From Providencia sp. (GTDB lineage Bacteria; Pseudomonadota; Gammaproteobacteria; Enterobacterales; Enterobacteriaceae): a stretch of DNA of 64,000 nt. The notes beneath the pieces were generated by a model. The model saw only the letters and a list, made by a program, of their open reading frames with translations. It ran no database searches and was not told the origin of the DNA. Of this stretch, positions 9,149-18,738 are shown in pieces. Location: assembly GCF_003533305.1 (NCBI RefSeq), contig NZ_DOEH01000004.1, positions 51,800 through 115,799 on the forward strand, in the 5' to 3' direction. Positions within the stretch are counted from its first letter, which is position 1; the number at the start of each line of letters is the position of its first letter. The position numbers and the translations under genes are program-made.

Positions 9149-11299
9149 ATGCAAACGGTCATTAGAGGAAAATGGTTACTCTCAACATTAGCGCTATTTG
9201 TCAGCCAAACGGTTATTGCCGCACAGGCACCACCAGCAAAAATTAATAGTGATGCTAATGACACAATTGTGGTTACCTCTAATCGTGGTGAAACCAGTTT
9301 ATGGAATAGCCCTACAACTATCCAAGTAATTGATAAACAAACACTCGATAACTCTACAAGCCCCGCTTTAGCTGATGATTTACAAGATATTCCAGGCGTT
9401 GAGATCACAGATTCCGCATTAGCAGGACGCAAACAAATTCGTATTCGAGGGGAAGCCTCTTCTCGTGTATTAATCTTGATTGATGGACAAGAAGTCACCT
9501 ATCAGCGTGCAGGGCAAGACTACGGTGCAGGTTTACTAATTGATGAGTCTTCTTTAGAACGAATCGAAGTGGTCAAAGGCCCTTATTCGGTACTTTATGG
9601 CTCACGAGCAATTGGCGGTATAGTCAATTTCATTACCAAAAAAGGGGGAGATAAACCCTTTGGCGGCACACTCAAAGCAGTATATAGCTCGGTAACTGCG
9701 GGTTGGCAAGAGTCAGCCGCGGCTTGGGGAAGCATTGAAAATTTTGATTATCGTCTCAATGGCAGCTATTCAGATCAAGGCAATCGTGATACCCCTGACG
9801 GCCGCCTTAATAACACTAATTACCGCAATAACAGCCAAGGTATGTGGCTAGGTTATACCTTGGATAAACACAAATTCGGTTTATCGTTAGACAGATATAA
9901 GTTATCAACCCAAACTTGGCACAATGACCCATCTTATGAACACTTTAGCGTTAAAATCCCTGATCTAACTCGAGAAAAAATCGGGGTGTTTTATGATTAT
10001 AACCTTGATGGGCAGTATCTAAAGAATTTTCATTTTGATGCCTACGAGCAAACTATCGAACGTGATTTTGCTAATAAAGTCGCGGTAAATACTCCATCAG
10101 GCAGTCCAATGATTGGTAATTTGCGGGTTGCTAACCAAACACAATCCAACGATAAGCAATATACCCAAGGAATTATCTTACAATCTAACTTAACGCTTCC
10201 CGCCAACAATGAACTCGTGTTAGGCGCACAATATCAGCGAGATCGCGTTAAACAAACATCCGACAGTAATACAACATCAAACAGTACAACGGGTTTTCCA
10301 TCGGCTGTTAACTATACCAAAGAGACTCAAAGCCATAACCGTACCGAGCAATCAAATTGGTCGTTATTTGCCCAAAATGAATTTACCTTTGCCGATAACT
10401 GGACTTGGAGCCTAGGCGCTCGCCAGTATTGGCTAACATCTGAACTCAAAAGCGGCTCTGAAAATACCCATCACTCAAAAACCGGTGATAGCTATCGTGA
10501 TTTAGGCCAAGCCAAAACTCATGATAATCAATTTATCACCTCCAGTAGCTTGCGTTATTCGGGTTTTGAAAACACAGAGTTACGCCTAGCTTTTGCTCAA
10601 GGCTATGTATTCCCAACACTTAGCCAGCAATTTATGCAAACCTCAGCGGGTGGTGGCATCAATTATGGCAATGCAGACCTAAAGGCTGAACGTTCAAATA
10701 ACTACGAAATTGGCGCCCGCTACCAAGGCAACCAATGGTACGTCGACAGTGCTGTCTATTATTCCGAAGCGAAAGATTATATAGCCTCCGTCGCATGTGC
10801 TGGGCAATCCATTTGTAACGGAAATAGCAATTCCTCTCGCACCGGTTATTACTACTATGACAATGTTGACCGCGCTAAAACCTATGGCCTTGAGCTATCA
10901 GGGGAGTATCAAGGTTGGGAAATCAGACCATATGTCATCGGTAACTATATTCGCCGTCAATACGATGGTGCGACGATTAAAACATGGGATACCGGCGAAC
11001 CGACCTTAAACGGACGTATCGGTGCGAAAAACACCTTATTATTCAATCAAATGAACCTAACATCTGATCTCTTTGTACGTGCAGCATCTCAGGCAAAAGA
11101 CAACACTGGCGATAAACCACTAAATTCAGCGGGATGGGCGACACTCAATCTGGCTTTCAATGCGGAATTTGGTCAAGAAGACCAATATCAAGTCAATTTA
11201 TCACTCAATAATTTGACCAATAAAAAGTATCAAACAGCCCATGAATCCATTCCTGCTGCGGGCTTTAATGCTGCAACTGGCTTTGTATGGAAATTTTAA
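9149..11299 (+). CDS. TonB-dependent outer-membrane receptor heading the heme operon
   Basis: A 716-residue protein with a signal peptide (about residues 1-26, ending near AAQA). A TonB box DTIVVTS is followed by a plug domain with RIRGEASSRVLILIDGQEV and the plug-end motif KGPYSVLYGSRAIGGIVNFITKK. A beta-barrel ends in the terminal aromatic residue of GFVWKF. It opens an operon with chuTWXYUV, so heme is the likely ligand. The classic heme-receptor FRAP/NPDL region is only loosely matched: YVFPTLSQQF and GNADLKAE lie at about 485-515. The receptor is also longer than E. coli ChuA, so it may be a different receptor lineage. The start has an AAGGA ribosome site and is preceded by Fur and FNR boxes. 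The stop codon overlaps the next start. Confidence 0.85.
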   Translation: MQTVIRGKWLLSTLALFVSQTVIAAQAPPAKINSDANDTIVVTSNRGETSLWNSPTTIQVIDKQTLDNSTSPALADDLQDIPGVEITDSALAGRKQIRIRGEASSRVLILIDGQEVTYQRAGQDYGAGLLIDESSLERIEVVKGPYSVLYGSRAIGGIVNFITKKGGDKPFGGTLKAVYSSVTAGWQESAAAWGSIENFDYRLNGSYSDQGNRDTPDGRLNNTNYRNNSQGMWLGYTLDKHKFGLSLDRYKLSTQTWHNDPSYEHFSVKIPDLTREKIGVFYDYNLDGQYLKNFHFDAYEQTIERDFANKVAVNTPSGSPMIGNLRVANQTQSNDKQYTQGIILQSNLTLPANNELVLGAQYQRDRVKQTSDSNTTSNSTTGFPSAVNYTKETQSHNRTEQSNWSLFAQNEFTFADNWTWSLGARQYWLTSELKSGSENTHHSKTGDSYRDLGQAKTHDNQFITSSSLRYSGFENTELRLAFAQGYVFPTLSQQFMQTSAGGGINYGNADLKAERSNNYEIGARYQGNQWYVDSAVYYSEAKDYIASVACAGQSICNGNSNSSRTGYYYYDNVDRAKTYGLELSGEYQGWEIRPYVIGNYIRRQYDGATIKTWDTGEPTLNGRIGAKNTLLFNQMNLTSDLFVRAASQAKDNTGDKPLNSAGWATLNLAFNAEFGQEDQYQVNLSLNNLTNKKYQTAHESIPAAGFNAATGFVWKF

Positions 11300-12135
11300 T
11301 GATGAAAAAAATCGTAATCGGCCTGTTAGCATTAAGCTGCTCATTCTTCATTCAAGCTAAAGAACGTATCGTTATCGCAGGAGGTTCAATTAGCGAACTA
11401 GTCTATGCGCTCGGTGCTGGTGAGCAAGTTATTGCGGTTGATGAAACTACAACATGGCCCCCTGAAACAAAAGATTTACCGCACATTGGCTATTGGAAAC
11501 AACTGAGCGCAGAAGGCATTTTATCTCTAAAACCAACGCTGTTTATCACTTGGCAGGATGCTGGCCCACAGATTATTTTTGAGCAATTAAAGCCACAAAA
11601 GCTTCAAGTTCTGACATTACCGCGAATTCCAGCAACGGTTGAACAGATGTACAGCAATATAGAATCACTCGCACAAACACTGCAACGCCCTGATAACGGT
11701 AAAAAACTAGTTAATAACCTGCGTGATCGCTTAGCTGTCATCGCACAAAAAAACGCAACCAAAGCTAAGCCTGTCGAGGTGTTATTCATCTTATCCGCAG
11801 GAAGTAGCGCACCTCAAGTCGCAGGGCAAGGTAGCGTTGCCGATACTATTTTAACCTTAGCAGGAGCAAATAACCTCGCGAAGCATCAACAGTACAAAAG
11901 TTATAGTGCCGAAGCAATTATTGCAGCAAATCCTGACGTCATAATTGTTACCACACAAATGGTTGATGGGGATATCCAGAAACTTAGCCATATTCCGGGG
12001 ATCACTCGAACAGCGGCATGGAAAAACAAACGCATTATCGCCATTGATCAAGCCCTTATCTTAGGCATGGGACCACGTATTGCCGATGCAGTGGAACAAT
12101 TACATCAACAAATGTGGCCTAATACTGACCAATAG
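11299..12135 (+). CDS. chuT: Periplasmic heme-binding protein of the ABC importer (ChuT/HmuT)
   Basis: A type III substrate-binding protein of 278 residues. The signal peptide MMKKIVIGLLALSCSFFIQA is followed by the conserved RIVIAGGSISELVYALGAGEQVIAVDETT. It should receive heme from the outer-membrane receptor and deliver it to ChuU/ChuV. A longer frame begins at 11287 inside the receptor gene. I place the start at 11299, where the receptor stop and this ATG overlap as TAATG; 11302 is also possible. GGAAAT just upstream may serve as ribosome site. The tight overlap indicates translational coupling. Confidence 0.88.
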   Translation: MMKKIVIGLLALSCSFFIQAKERIVIAGGSISELVYALGAGEQVIAVDETTTWPPETKDLPHIGYWKQLSAEGILSLKPTLFITWQDAGPQIIFEQLKPQKLQVLTLPRIPATVEQMYSNIESLAQTLQRPDNGKKLVNNLRDRLAVIAQKNATKAKPVEVLFILSAGSSAPQVAGQGSVADTILTLAGANNLAKHQQYKSYSAEAIIAANPDVIIVTTQMVDGDIQKLSHIPGITRTAAWKNKRIIAIDQALILGMGPRIADAVEQLHQQMWPNTDQ

Positions 12136-12147
12136 TGAGCAATTATT

Positions 12148-13482
12148 ATGAAACCTGAACTCAATTTAGCCCCTCATTACGCACTAGACGGTCATCAACC
12201 TTTTAAAGACCGACACGCAACTATGCCATGGCGCAGCGCGATGCCGATTAGTCCCGATAAACGTGAACAAACATGGCAAAAATTAATCACCTCAACGACA
12301 GCGGCTCGTAAGCGATTAGTCTATTTACATATCCCTTTTTGTGCCACCCACTGTACTTTTTGTGGGTTTTATCAAAACCGTGATGACGCAGACCAAAGCC
12401 ATCACTATACCGATATGCTATTACGTGAAATTGAAGCCGAGGCCGATAGCCAGTTACATCAATCGGCACCCATTCATGCAGTTTACTTTGGTGGTGGTAC
12501 GCCATCAGCACTGAGCGCCTATGATCTCTCGCGTATTATTACAACGCTTAGACGCCGCTTACCCCTTGCTCCTGACTGCGAAATTACTATCGAGGGACGT
12601 GTTTTAAATTTTGACGACCAGCGCATCGACGCATGTTTGGATGCTGGGGCCAATCGTTTTTCAATTGGAATTCAATCTTTTAACAGTAGAATTCGTAAAA
12701 AAATGGCGCGCACCTCAACAGGTGAAGAAGCCAGAATCTTTATGGAAAAATTGTGCCGCCGTGACAATGCCGCCGTTGTATGCGATTTATTATTTGGTTT
12801 ACCAGAACAAGATGCCAAACTTTGGGGGGAAGATCTGGAAATTGCTCGAGATATCGGCCTAGATGGTGTCGATTTATACGCATTGAACCTTATTCCCAAT
12901 ACACCACTGGGTAAAGCCGTTGAAAATGGCCGAACAACCATTCCATCCCCCGCTGAACGTCGCGATCTCTATCTACAAGGTTGTGATTTTATGGATAAAG
13001 AAGGTTGGCATTGCATCAGCAATAGCCATTGGGCGCGCACAACCCGAGAACGAAATCTGTATAACTTATTGATTAAACAAGGCGCTGATTGTCTGGCTTT
13101 TGGCTCAGGAGCTGGCGGCTCAGTCGACGGCTATTCATGGATGGGGGAACGTAGCTTAGAAGCTTACTATAACGCCATTGATGCAGGCAAAAAGCCGTTA
13201 ATGATGATGATGCAAACGACAGACCCACAATATCAATGGCGTCATCAGTTGCAGGCCGGAATTGAAACGGCGCGTGTCACTCTTGATAAATTTACCCCCC
13301 ATGCACAACAACTCGCCCCGTTATTACAACAATGGTACCAAGCAGGGCTGACCTTAGATGCCTCTAGCTGCCTTCGACTAACCAATGAAGGGCGTTTCTG
13401 GGCGAGCAATATTTTACAGTCTCTCCAAGAGCTGATTACCGAACTTAATTTACCGCAACCTACTGCTGAGCAAATAATTTAA
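12148..13482 (+). CDS. chuW: Anaerobilin synthase, radical SAM heme-degrading enzyme (ChuW/HutW)
   Basis: A 444-residue radical SAM protein of the HemN-like class. The cluster motif is C65-ATH-C69-TF-C72, and the SAM-binding YFGGGTPS lies at about 113-120. ChuW in enterohaemorrhagic E. coli opens the heme ring without oxygen using SAM, giving anaerobilin and free iron. HemN-like coproporphyrinogen dehydrogenases share the fold. The position between chuT and chuX favours ChuW. It lies 12 bp after chuT and 11 bp before chuX. No oxygen-dependent heme oxygenase gene is next to it, so this may be the main heme-opening step encoded here. Confidence 0.9.
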   Translation: MKPELNLAPHYALDGHQPFKDRHATMPWRSAMPISPDKREQTWQKLITSTTAARKRLVYLHIPFCATHCTFCGFYQNRDDADQSHHYTDMLLREIEAEADSQLHQSAPIHAVYFGGGTPSALSAYDLSRIITTLRRRLPLAPDCEITIEGRVLNFDDQRIDACLDAGANRFSIGIQSFNSRIRKKMARTSTGEEARIFMEKLCRRDNAAVVCDLLFGLPEQDAKLWGEDLEIARDIGLDGVDLYALNLIPNTPLGKAVENGRTTIPSPAERRDLYLQGCDFMDKEGWHCISNSHWARTTRERNLYNLLIKQGADCLAFGSGAGGSVDGYSWMGERSLEAYYNAIDAGKKPLMMMMQTTDPQYQWRHQLQAGIETARVTLDKFTPHAQQLAPLLQQWYQAGLTLDASSCLRLTNEGRFWASNILQSLQELITELNLPQPTAEQII

Positions 13483-13493
13483 AGGAGCCTTTA

Positions 13494-14009
13494 ATGAGCA
13501 ATGTTTCTTTGTCTGACTTTTTGAAAACTGAACCGGATGGTACGTTAGAAGCTATCGCAAAACAGTATGATACAACGTTATTTGAAGTCGTTAAAAACCT
13601 TCCGACCCATGCATTAACCGAGGGTGAGTCTTTTGATTTGGTTTGGGATAGTGTACAAGAATGGGGAAATGTCACGACCTTAGTGCATACTAATGATGTG
13701 ATTTTAGAGTTCTCAGGTGAACTCCCTTCTGGTTTTCATCGCCATGGCTACTTTAACTTACGCGGTAAAAAGGGCATGACAGGTCATATCAAAGCTGAAA
13801 ATTGCACACATATCGCGCTGGTTGAACGTAAGTTTATGGGGATGGATACTGCCTCAATCTTGTTTTTTAACCAATCAGGCAACGCTATGTTCAAAATATT
13901 TTTAGGCCGTGATGATCATCGCCAACTACTCCCAGAACAACTAAATGCTTTTCGCTCTCTAGCACAAAGATTTATTGAAAAAACACAACTCACTGAGGCG
14001 ACGGAATGA
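13494..14009 (+). CDS. chuX: Intracellular heme carrier/utilization protein (ChuX/HutX)
   Basis: A 171-residue cytoplasmic protein of the HutX/ChuX family. The conserved block is ELPSGFHRHGYFNLRGKKGMTGHIK at about 75-99, followed by IALVERKFMGMDTASILFFN. Family members bind heme and hand it to degradation enzymes. The ribosome site AAAGGAGC is strong. The gene ends in the ATGA overlap with chuY, so they are translationally coupled. Length is close to that of E. coli ChuX (about 164). Confidence 0.9.
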   Translation: MSNVSLSDFLKTEPDGTLEAIAKQYDTTLFEVVKNLPTHALTEGESFDLVWDSVQEWGNVTTLVHTNDVILEFSGELPSGFHRHGYFNLRGKKGMTGHIKAENCTHIALVERKFMGMDTASILFFNQSGNAMFKIFLGRDDHRQLLPEQLNAFRSLAQRFIEKTQLTEATE

Positions 14010-14629
14010 ACCCATGGCTCATTTTTGGGGCTGGAGGAAAAGGTATTGGTGCAATGACAGCCAATCTGGCCTTATCGCAACAACGCCCTGTTATTGCTCT
14101 AGTCCGAAATCAACAAGCCGCAGATAGACTAACAGCTCTGGGGGCTACAGTATTTATCGGTGACGCTTGCGATGCTTCAATTGTCGCAGCCGCTTGTGAA
14201 GCAGCAGGAACAAACGCCACCATTATTTCCACCATGGGAGGCTCACAAGATTACTTAGCTCATCGCACGGTAATTGACTGCGCTCAACAGGCTAATATAT
14301 CGCGTATGATCTTAGTCACTTCATTAGGATGCGGTGATTCATGGCAATATTTGTCACCGCGCGCTCGCGCTGCATTTGGTCAAGCCGTTCGAGAAAAATC
14401 ATTAGCTGAATCATGGCTACAAACCAGTTTACTTGATTTCGCCATTTTGCGTCCAGGTGGACTGCTCAACGGCAAAGCCACAGGTCAAGCAATACGCGAA
14501 CAAGACAAGGAAGCGCACGGCTTTGTGATGCGAGAAGATGTTGCTGCACATATTAATCAATTAGATTTAGAACCATCCCTTAAACAACAAATTTACAGCC
14601 TGATCCAGCCGGGGTTAACTCCAGCTTAA
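14006..14629 (+). CDS. chuY: NAD(P)H-dependent anaerobilin reductase (ChuY)
   Basis: A 207-residue Rossmann-fold protein of the atypical short-chain dehydrogenase type. The dinucleotide-binding loop FGAGGKGIGAMTA begins at residue 7, and the middle block is MILVTSLGCGD. E. coli ChuY reduces the reactive tetrapyrrole made by ChuW using NADPH. Its length and place in the operon match. The start overlaps the chuX stop codon as ATGA. On sequence alone it could be called a generic NAD(P)-binding protein; the gene order decides. Confidence 0.87.
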   Translation: MNPWLIFGAGGKGIGAMTANLALSQQRPVIALVRNQQAADRLTALGATVFIGDACDASIVAAACEAAGTNATIISTMGGSQDYLAHRTVIDCAQQANISRMILVTSLGCGDSWQYLSPRARAAFGQAVREKSLAESWLQTSLLDFAILRPGGLLNGKATGQAIREQDKEAHGFVMREDVAAHINQLDLEPSLKQQIYSLIQPGLTPA

Positions 14630-14685
14630 AAACATTGCGGTCACCCTAAAAAGTGCCCGCATTATTTTGATTGAGATAATGGAAT

Positions 14686-15672
14686 ATGCGCGATTTACGG
14701 TCGTCACCACATGTACTAATAACCCTTCTTGTTGCTTTGGCTATTTTAACATTTTTTGCTTCAGGACAAGGCGCTATCAAGCTTACCTTTTCATCATTAC
14801 AAGATGAGCAATATCTTGATATATGGTTAAATATTCGACTGCCCCGCGTATTGCTCGCGGTTTTAGTGGGTGGCGCACTCGCAACGTCTGGTGTCATCAT
14901 GCAGGGTTTATTTAGAAACCCAATGGCCGACCCTGCGCTACTTGGAGTCAGTAGTGGTTCCGCTTTAATGGTTGGCATTGCAATCGTATTTCCGTTTTCT
15001 TTTCCTGCTATTTTGCTGCTATATGAACAAATGATTTATGCCATCGCAGGTAGCTTAGTCATTTGTACTATTATTTATCTCATCAGTCGTCGCCATTCAT
15101 CAGGCGGAGTGATGCAATTATTACTTGCAGGTATCGCCATCAATGCACTGTGTGGCGCAGCGATTGGCGTACTCAGTTATATTGGTGATGAACAACAATT
15201 GCGTCAGCTCACTCTTTGGATGATGGGCAATTTGGGGCAAGCCCAATGGCCAACATTACTCGTTTGTGCCTCATTTATTTTTCCTGCCATTATTGCAGCA
15301 AACTATCTGAGCAAATCTCTTAATTTACTGCAATTGGGTGATGAGGAAGCGCATTACCTTGGCGTAAACGTCCGTCGAACTCGTCAGCAATTATTATTAA
15401 TAAGCTCACTACTTGTTGGCGCTTCAGTTGCCGTGAGTGGAGTGATTGGCTTTGTTGGTTTAGTGATTCCTCATCTAGTGCGGATGACCATCGGTGCCGA
15501 TCATCGCTGGCTACTGCCTTGTTCTACCCTCGCAGGCGCTTGTTTATTATTAGGTGCGGATACTCTCGCAAGAACATTAGTGCAACCCGCAGAAATGCCT
15601 GTTGGCTTACTCACCAGCCTTATTGGTGGTCCTTATTTTCTGTGGTTAATTTTACGCATACGGAAAAAATAA
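14686..15672 (+). CDS. chuU: Heme ABC transporter permease (ChuU/HmuU, FecCD family)
   Basis: A 328-residue FecCD-type inner-membrane permease with about ten helices. It has the family blocks [41 protein letters not shown] and, near the C-terminus, [13 protein letters not shown]. As a homodimer with ChuV it moves heme from ChuT into the cytoplasm. The ATG at 14686 is preceded only by a loose purine-rich stretch (gagataatgg). The stop codon overlaps the chuV start as TAATG. Confidence 0.92.
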   Translation: MRDLRSSPHVLITLLVALAILTFFASGQGAIKLTFSSLQDEQYLDIWLNIRLPRVLLAVLVGGALATSGVIMQGLFRNPMADPALLGVSSGSALMVGIAIVFPFSFPAILLLYEQMIYAIAGSLVICTIIYLISRRHSSGGVMQLLLAGIAINALCGAAIGVLSYIGDEQQLRQLTLWMMGNLGQAQWPTLLVCASFIFPAIIAANYLSKSLNLLQLGDEEAHYLGVNVRRTRQQLLLISSLLVGASVAVSGVIGFVGLVIPHLVRMTIGADHRWLLPCSTLAGACLLLGADTLARTLVQPAEMPVGLLTSLIGGPYFLWLILRIRKK

Positions 15673-16457
15673 TGATTGAGGCAAAAAACTTAAACTACCG
15701 TGCAGGCGGCCGGTTAATCACCAATAATGTCTCGCTCACGTTACCGGGAAATGAAATTGTCGCAATACTGGGTCCTAATGGTGCGGGGAAATCCACGTTA
15801 CTGCGTCAGCTAACGGGTTATCTACCTTCGGATTCAGGGAGTTGTTCTTTATTAGGAAAACAACTCGGAGAATGGAAACCCGATGCACTCGCTCGTGTTC
15901 GAGCCGTCATGCAGCAAAATAGCCATATGGCTTTTTCATTTCGGGTTCATGAAATTGTGCGAATGGGGTGCCATCCTTATGCATCATCAGGTCATCTATC
16001 GTTAAACAATGCTGACGATACACAACATATTATGGCACTTTGTGATTGCGAAGACTTAGCCCAACGAGATTATATGAGTCTGTCAGGTGGGGAGCAGCAA
16101 CGTGTTCAGCTTGCGCGTTTACTCGCCCAACTCTGGGAACCAGTCCCTTCACCAAAATGGCTATTTCTTGATGAGCCGACTTCTGCCCTTGATATTCATC
16201 ACCAACAACATCTTTTTAGACTATTGCGACATCTAGTCGAGACCCGTGAATTAAATGTTTGTTGTGTATTACATGATTTGAATCTTGCTGCACGTTTTGC
16301 CAATAGAATAATACTCATGGAAAAAGGGGCAATTGTGGCAAATGGATTACCCTGCGACATCCTAACAAAACCCATGCTAAGCGACATTTATCAAGCCGAT
16401 ATATCAGTGTTACCTGATCCTAACCATGCAGTTCCTCTTATCACACTCAATCCGTAA
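15672..16457 (+). CDS. chuV: Heme ABC transporter ATPase (ChuV/HmuV)
   Basis: A 261-residue ATP-binding subunit. It has Walker [10 protein letters not shown] (34-42), the signature LSGGEQQR, Walker B WLFLDEP and the switch histidine in VLHDLN. It powers import by ChuU. The open frame extends upstream to 15519, but that part lies inside chuU in another frame. The start [10 protein letters not shown] at 15672 overlaps the chuU stop and fits the usual HmuV length. It is the last gene of the operon and is followed by a stem-loop. Confidence 0.92.
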   Translation: MIEAKNLNYRAGGRLITNNVSLTLPGNEIVAILGPNGAGKSTLLRQLTGYLPSDSGSCSLLGKQLGEWKPDALARVRAVMQQNSHMAFSFRVHEIVRMGCHPYASSGHLSLNNADDTQHIMALCDCEDLAQRDYMSLSGGEQQRVQLARLLAQLWEPVPSPKWLFLDEPTSALDIHHQQHLFRLLRHLVETRELNVCCVLHDLNLAARFANRIILMEKGAIVANGLPCDILTKPMLSDIYQADISVLPDPNHAVPLITLNP

Positions 16458-16467
16458 TTTTTAAATA

Positions 16468-16488
16468 GGGGGAGCTAAATTATCCCCC
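16468..16488. terminator. Stem-loop between chuV and smvA
   Basis: GGGGGA and TCCCCC pair around a 9-base loop, in the 39-bp gap between two convergent genes. It could serve both directions. Flanking sequence is A/T-rich but lacks a clear T-run. Confidence 0.55.
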
Positions 16489-16496
16489 CAAATAAA

Positions 16497-17996
16497 TTAA
16501 CGGACTGTAGAGGCTGATTTTTGACGAAAAAGTGTCGGAATGAAAATTAAACTGACAATGATAACGACCGCAGTTGCCACCATAACGCCCCCAAAGGCCT
16601 GATCAAATGCAATATTAGCCTGATTAATCAATATGCTAGAACTATCTTTAGGTAATTTCTCCGCAACAATTAAAGCTTCGTCAATACTGTCATAAACTTT
16701 ATCAGAAACATTTAGGCTTTCGGGTAGCGAAAGTTTTAGTGTGTAAATCGCACTCATCACGCCACCCATAAAGGTCACTCCGAGCACACTACCTAATTCA
16801 TAGGCAACGCCTTCAATCGATGCAGCCATACCTGTTTTTTCATCGGGCGCACTTAACATCACTGTCGTTGATGCTGTTGTAAAAATCATGCCTAATCCAA
16901 AACCAATGAAAAACAAGAATATTATTAACAAAATACCGGTGGTGTTTTGATAAACAAAAGCTAAGCCAATCACACCCAGTAGGGTTAAAGAGAAGCCTAA
17001 AATAGTCAGCCAACGTTCGCCGATTTTATGTAAAAACACGCCAGCCAAGGGTGATGCGAGTACGGATGCAATTGGAATTGGAATAATATATAAGGCAGCT
17101 TCAAGCGGTGAATACCCTAAAACTAGCTGTAATCTCTGGCTTAGTAATAATTCAACACCAACAATAATCACCACAGATAGTATCGCCATGATAATCCCCG
17201 CACTAAATCTTGGGTTTCCCAAAAGAGCAAAATCAATCATGGGTGATTCAGACATCATTTGCCGACGACTAAAAATAGCCAAAAAGAAGACACCGACAAC
17301 ACCAGAAACTATCACCGTTAACCAATCTGTATAAGGTTTACCTAGCTCTTTTAATGCATAGATAGAGCTGATTAAACCGATCAGTACAAGTATCGAGCCA
17401 ATATAATCAACTTTTTTCTGGCTAGCTTCTCCACACTTAGGGATTAAGTAATAAGCAAATGGTAGCACCAGCAAAACCACGGGGACATTAATTAAAAATA
17501 CCGAACCCCACCAAAAATGACTCAGTAATGCACCGCCCACTAACGGCCCGATTGCAGCGCCACCCGATGCTACCGCAGACCAAATACCTATCGCCAATGC
17601 TCTTTCTTTCGGATCTAAAAAAACGTGGCGAACAATCGCCAATGTTGCCGGCATACTGACTGCCGCACCGACAGCCAAAAATCCTCTAGATAAAATTAGG
17701 CTCATCGCTGTTGGTGAAAATGCCGCGCACAGTGAGGCCAGTGCAAAAAGAGGCAATCCCATTAAAAACATTCGCTTATGGCCAATTTTATCGCTTAACA
17801 TACCCGCAGCAGGTAATAGCCCTGCTACCACCAGTGGATAAGCATTCATGATCCATAATTTTTCTGATGAGGTTGCGCCTAAATCATGCGTTAATTTAGG
17901 TAGCGCGGTGTATAGCACCGTGACATCAATAACAATAAGAAATAGGACACTTGAAATTAAAAGTAAAACAATCCAACGTTTATAATCTGCTAACAT
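16497..17996 (-). CDS. smvA: SmvA-type MFS efflux pump (DHA2, 14 helices)
   Basis: A 499-residue transporter of the drug/proton antiporter 2 family. The first-helix motif is LIVIDVTVLYTALPKLTHDLGA, followed by LWIMNAYPLVVAGLLPAAGMLSDKIGHKRMF (motif A) and GGAAIGPLVGGALLSHFWWGSVFLINVPVV. These blocks resemble Salmonella SmvA (methyl viologen and cationic biocide export). A large extracytoplasmic loop between the last helices, which includes LPESLNVSDKVYDSIDEAL, is also a family trait. It is divergent from a TetR-family gene, as for smvA-smvR. Exported compounds are inferred from the family. Confidence 0.82.
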   Translation of the reverse strand: MLADYKRWIVLLLISSVLFLIVIDVTVLYTALPKLTHDLGATSSEKLWIMNAYPLVVAGLLPAAGMLSDKIGHKRMFLMGLPLFALASLCAAFSPTAMSLILSRGFLAVGAAVSMPATLAIVRHVFLDPKERALAIGIWSAVASGGAAIGPLVGGALLSHFWWGSVFLINVPVVLLVLPFAYYLIPKCGEASQKKVDYIGSILVLIGLISSIYALKELGKPYTDWLTVIVSGVVGVFFLAIFSRRQMMSESPMIDFALLGNPRFSAGIIMAILSVVIIVGVELLLSQRLQLVLGYSPLEAALYIIPIPIASVLASPLAGVFLHKIGERWLTILGFSLTLLGVIGLAFVYQNTTGILLIIFLFFIGFGLGMIFTTASTTVMLSAPDEKTGMAASIEGVAYELGSVLGVTFMGGVMSAIYTLKLSLPESLNVSDKVYDSIDEALIVAEKLPKDSSSILINQANIAFDQAFGGVMVATAVVIIVSLIFIPTLFRQKSASTVR

Positions 17997-18059
17997 ACAA
18001 TCATCTCAGTAAGTTTTTTCGACCGCCATTTAGTGGTGATCGTGCTACAATATAAATCC

Positions 18060-18071
18060 ATACGAGCGTAT
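18060..18071. promoter_or_regulatory. Palindrome between smvA and its TetR regulator
   Basis: ATACG-AG-CGTAT lies 19 bp upstream of the TetR start codon, within the 94-bp divergent gap. Position suits a TetR-family operator; binding is not shown. Confidence 0.45.
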
Positions 18072-18090
18072 TGAAAAGAGGTTTTTCTAA

Positions 18091-18630
18091 ATGGGACGTC
18101 AACGAACTATCGACAGAGAAAAGTTATTAGATGCGGCAGAGGAGATAGTTATCACTCAAGGCGCAGCCGCACTGACTATCGATGCCGTTGCTAAAGCGAT
18201 GGAAATATCTAAAGGTGGCGTCCAATATTGTTTTGGCAACAAAGAAGCTTTGATTGATGCCATGTTCGAACGTTGGGGGCAGTCTTATGATGAAATATTT
18301 AACCGTGAAACCTCGCAAGATAACTCGCCAGAAAATAGAGTGAATGCCCATCGATTAGCCATTTATCAACATGATCAAATTGCCATAGCCAAAGGTGCCG
18401 CCTTGATGGCAGGCTTACTACAAATCCCTGAATACCTTGAAAGTACCCGTCAATGGTATCGTGAACGCATTGCTAATTTAGACACCTCCACAGAAAAAGG
18501 TAAGCGAGCAAGACTAATGTTTCTTGCCACCGAAGGTGCCTTTATGCTGCGTTATTTTGGTTTAATGGACATTAATGAAAGTGAATGGCAATCAATGTTT
18601 AATGATATGGCTAGTTTATTAAAAAAATAA
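18091..18630 (+). CDS. smvR: TetR-family repressor (SmvR-like)
   Basis: A 179-residue regulator with an N-terminal TetR helix-turn-helix (residues about 8-55): ALTIDAVAKAMEISKGGVQYCFGNKEALIDAMFERW. The remaining helices form the ligand-sensing core. It is divergent from the smvA-type pump, the same arrangement as smvR-smvA in other enterobacteria, and probably represses it. AGAGG lies at a good distance before the ATG. The SmvR name is based on pairing and domain type, so it is less certain than the TetR family call. Confidence 0.8.
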   Translation: MGRQRTIDREKLLDAAEEIVITQGAAALTIDAVAKAMEISKGGVQYCFGNKEALIDAMFERWGQSYDEIFNRETSQDNSPENRVNAHRLAIYQHDQIAIAKGAALMAGLLQIPEYLESTRQWYRERIANLDTSTEKGKRARLMFLATEGAFMLRYFGLMDINESEWQSMFNDMASLLKK

Positions 18631-18681
18631 AATTATTATTTTTTATGATATCAAAAAAGCTACATTTTAATTTACTTATAA

Positions 18682-18696
18682 TGATAATGATTATCA
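18682..18696. promoter_or_regulatory. Fur box upstream of the AraC-type regulator
   Basis: TGATAATGATTATCA is a perfect 7-1-7 Fur motif, 42 bp before the AraC start codon. Confidence 0.85.
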
Positions 18697-18738
18697 GTTA
18701 ATATAAATCATTCACTAAAGGAGAAAAGGCGACATCTA

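Noticed and set aside
15519..15671. N-terminal extension of ChuV inside chuU
   Set aside because: The 51 extra residues have no ATPase similarity; the TAATG overlap gives the usual start.
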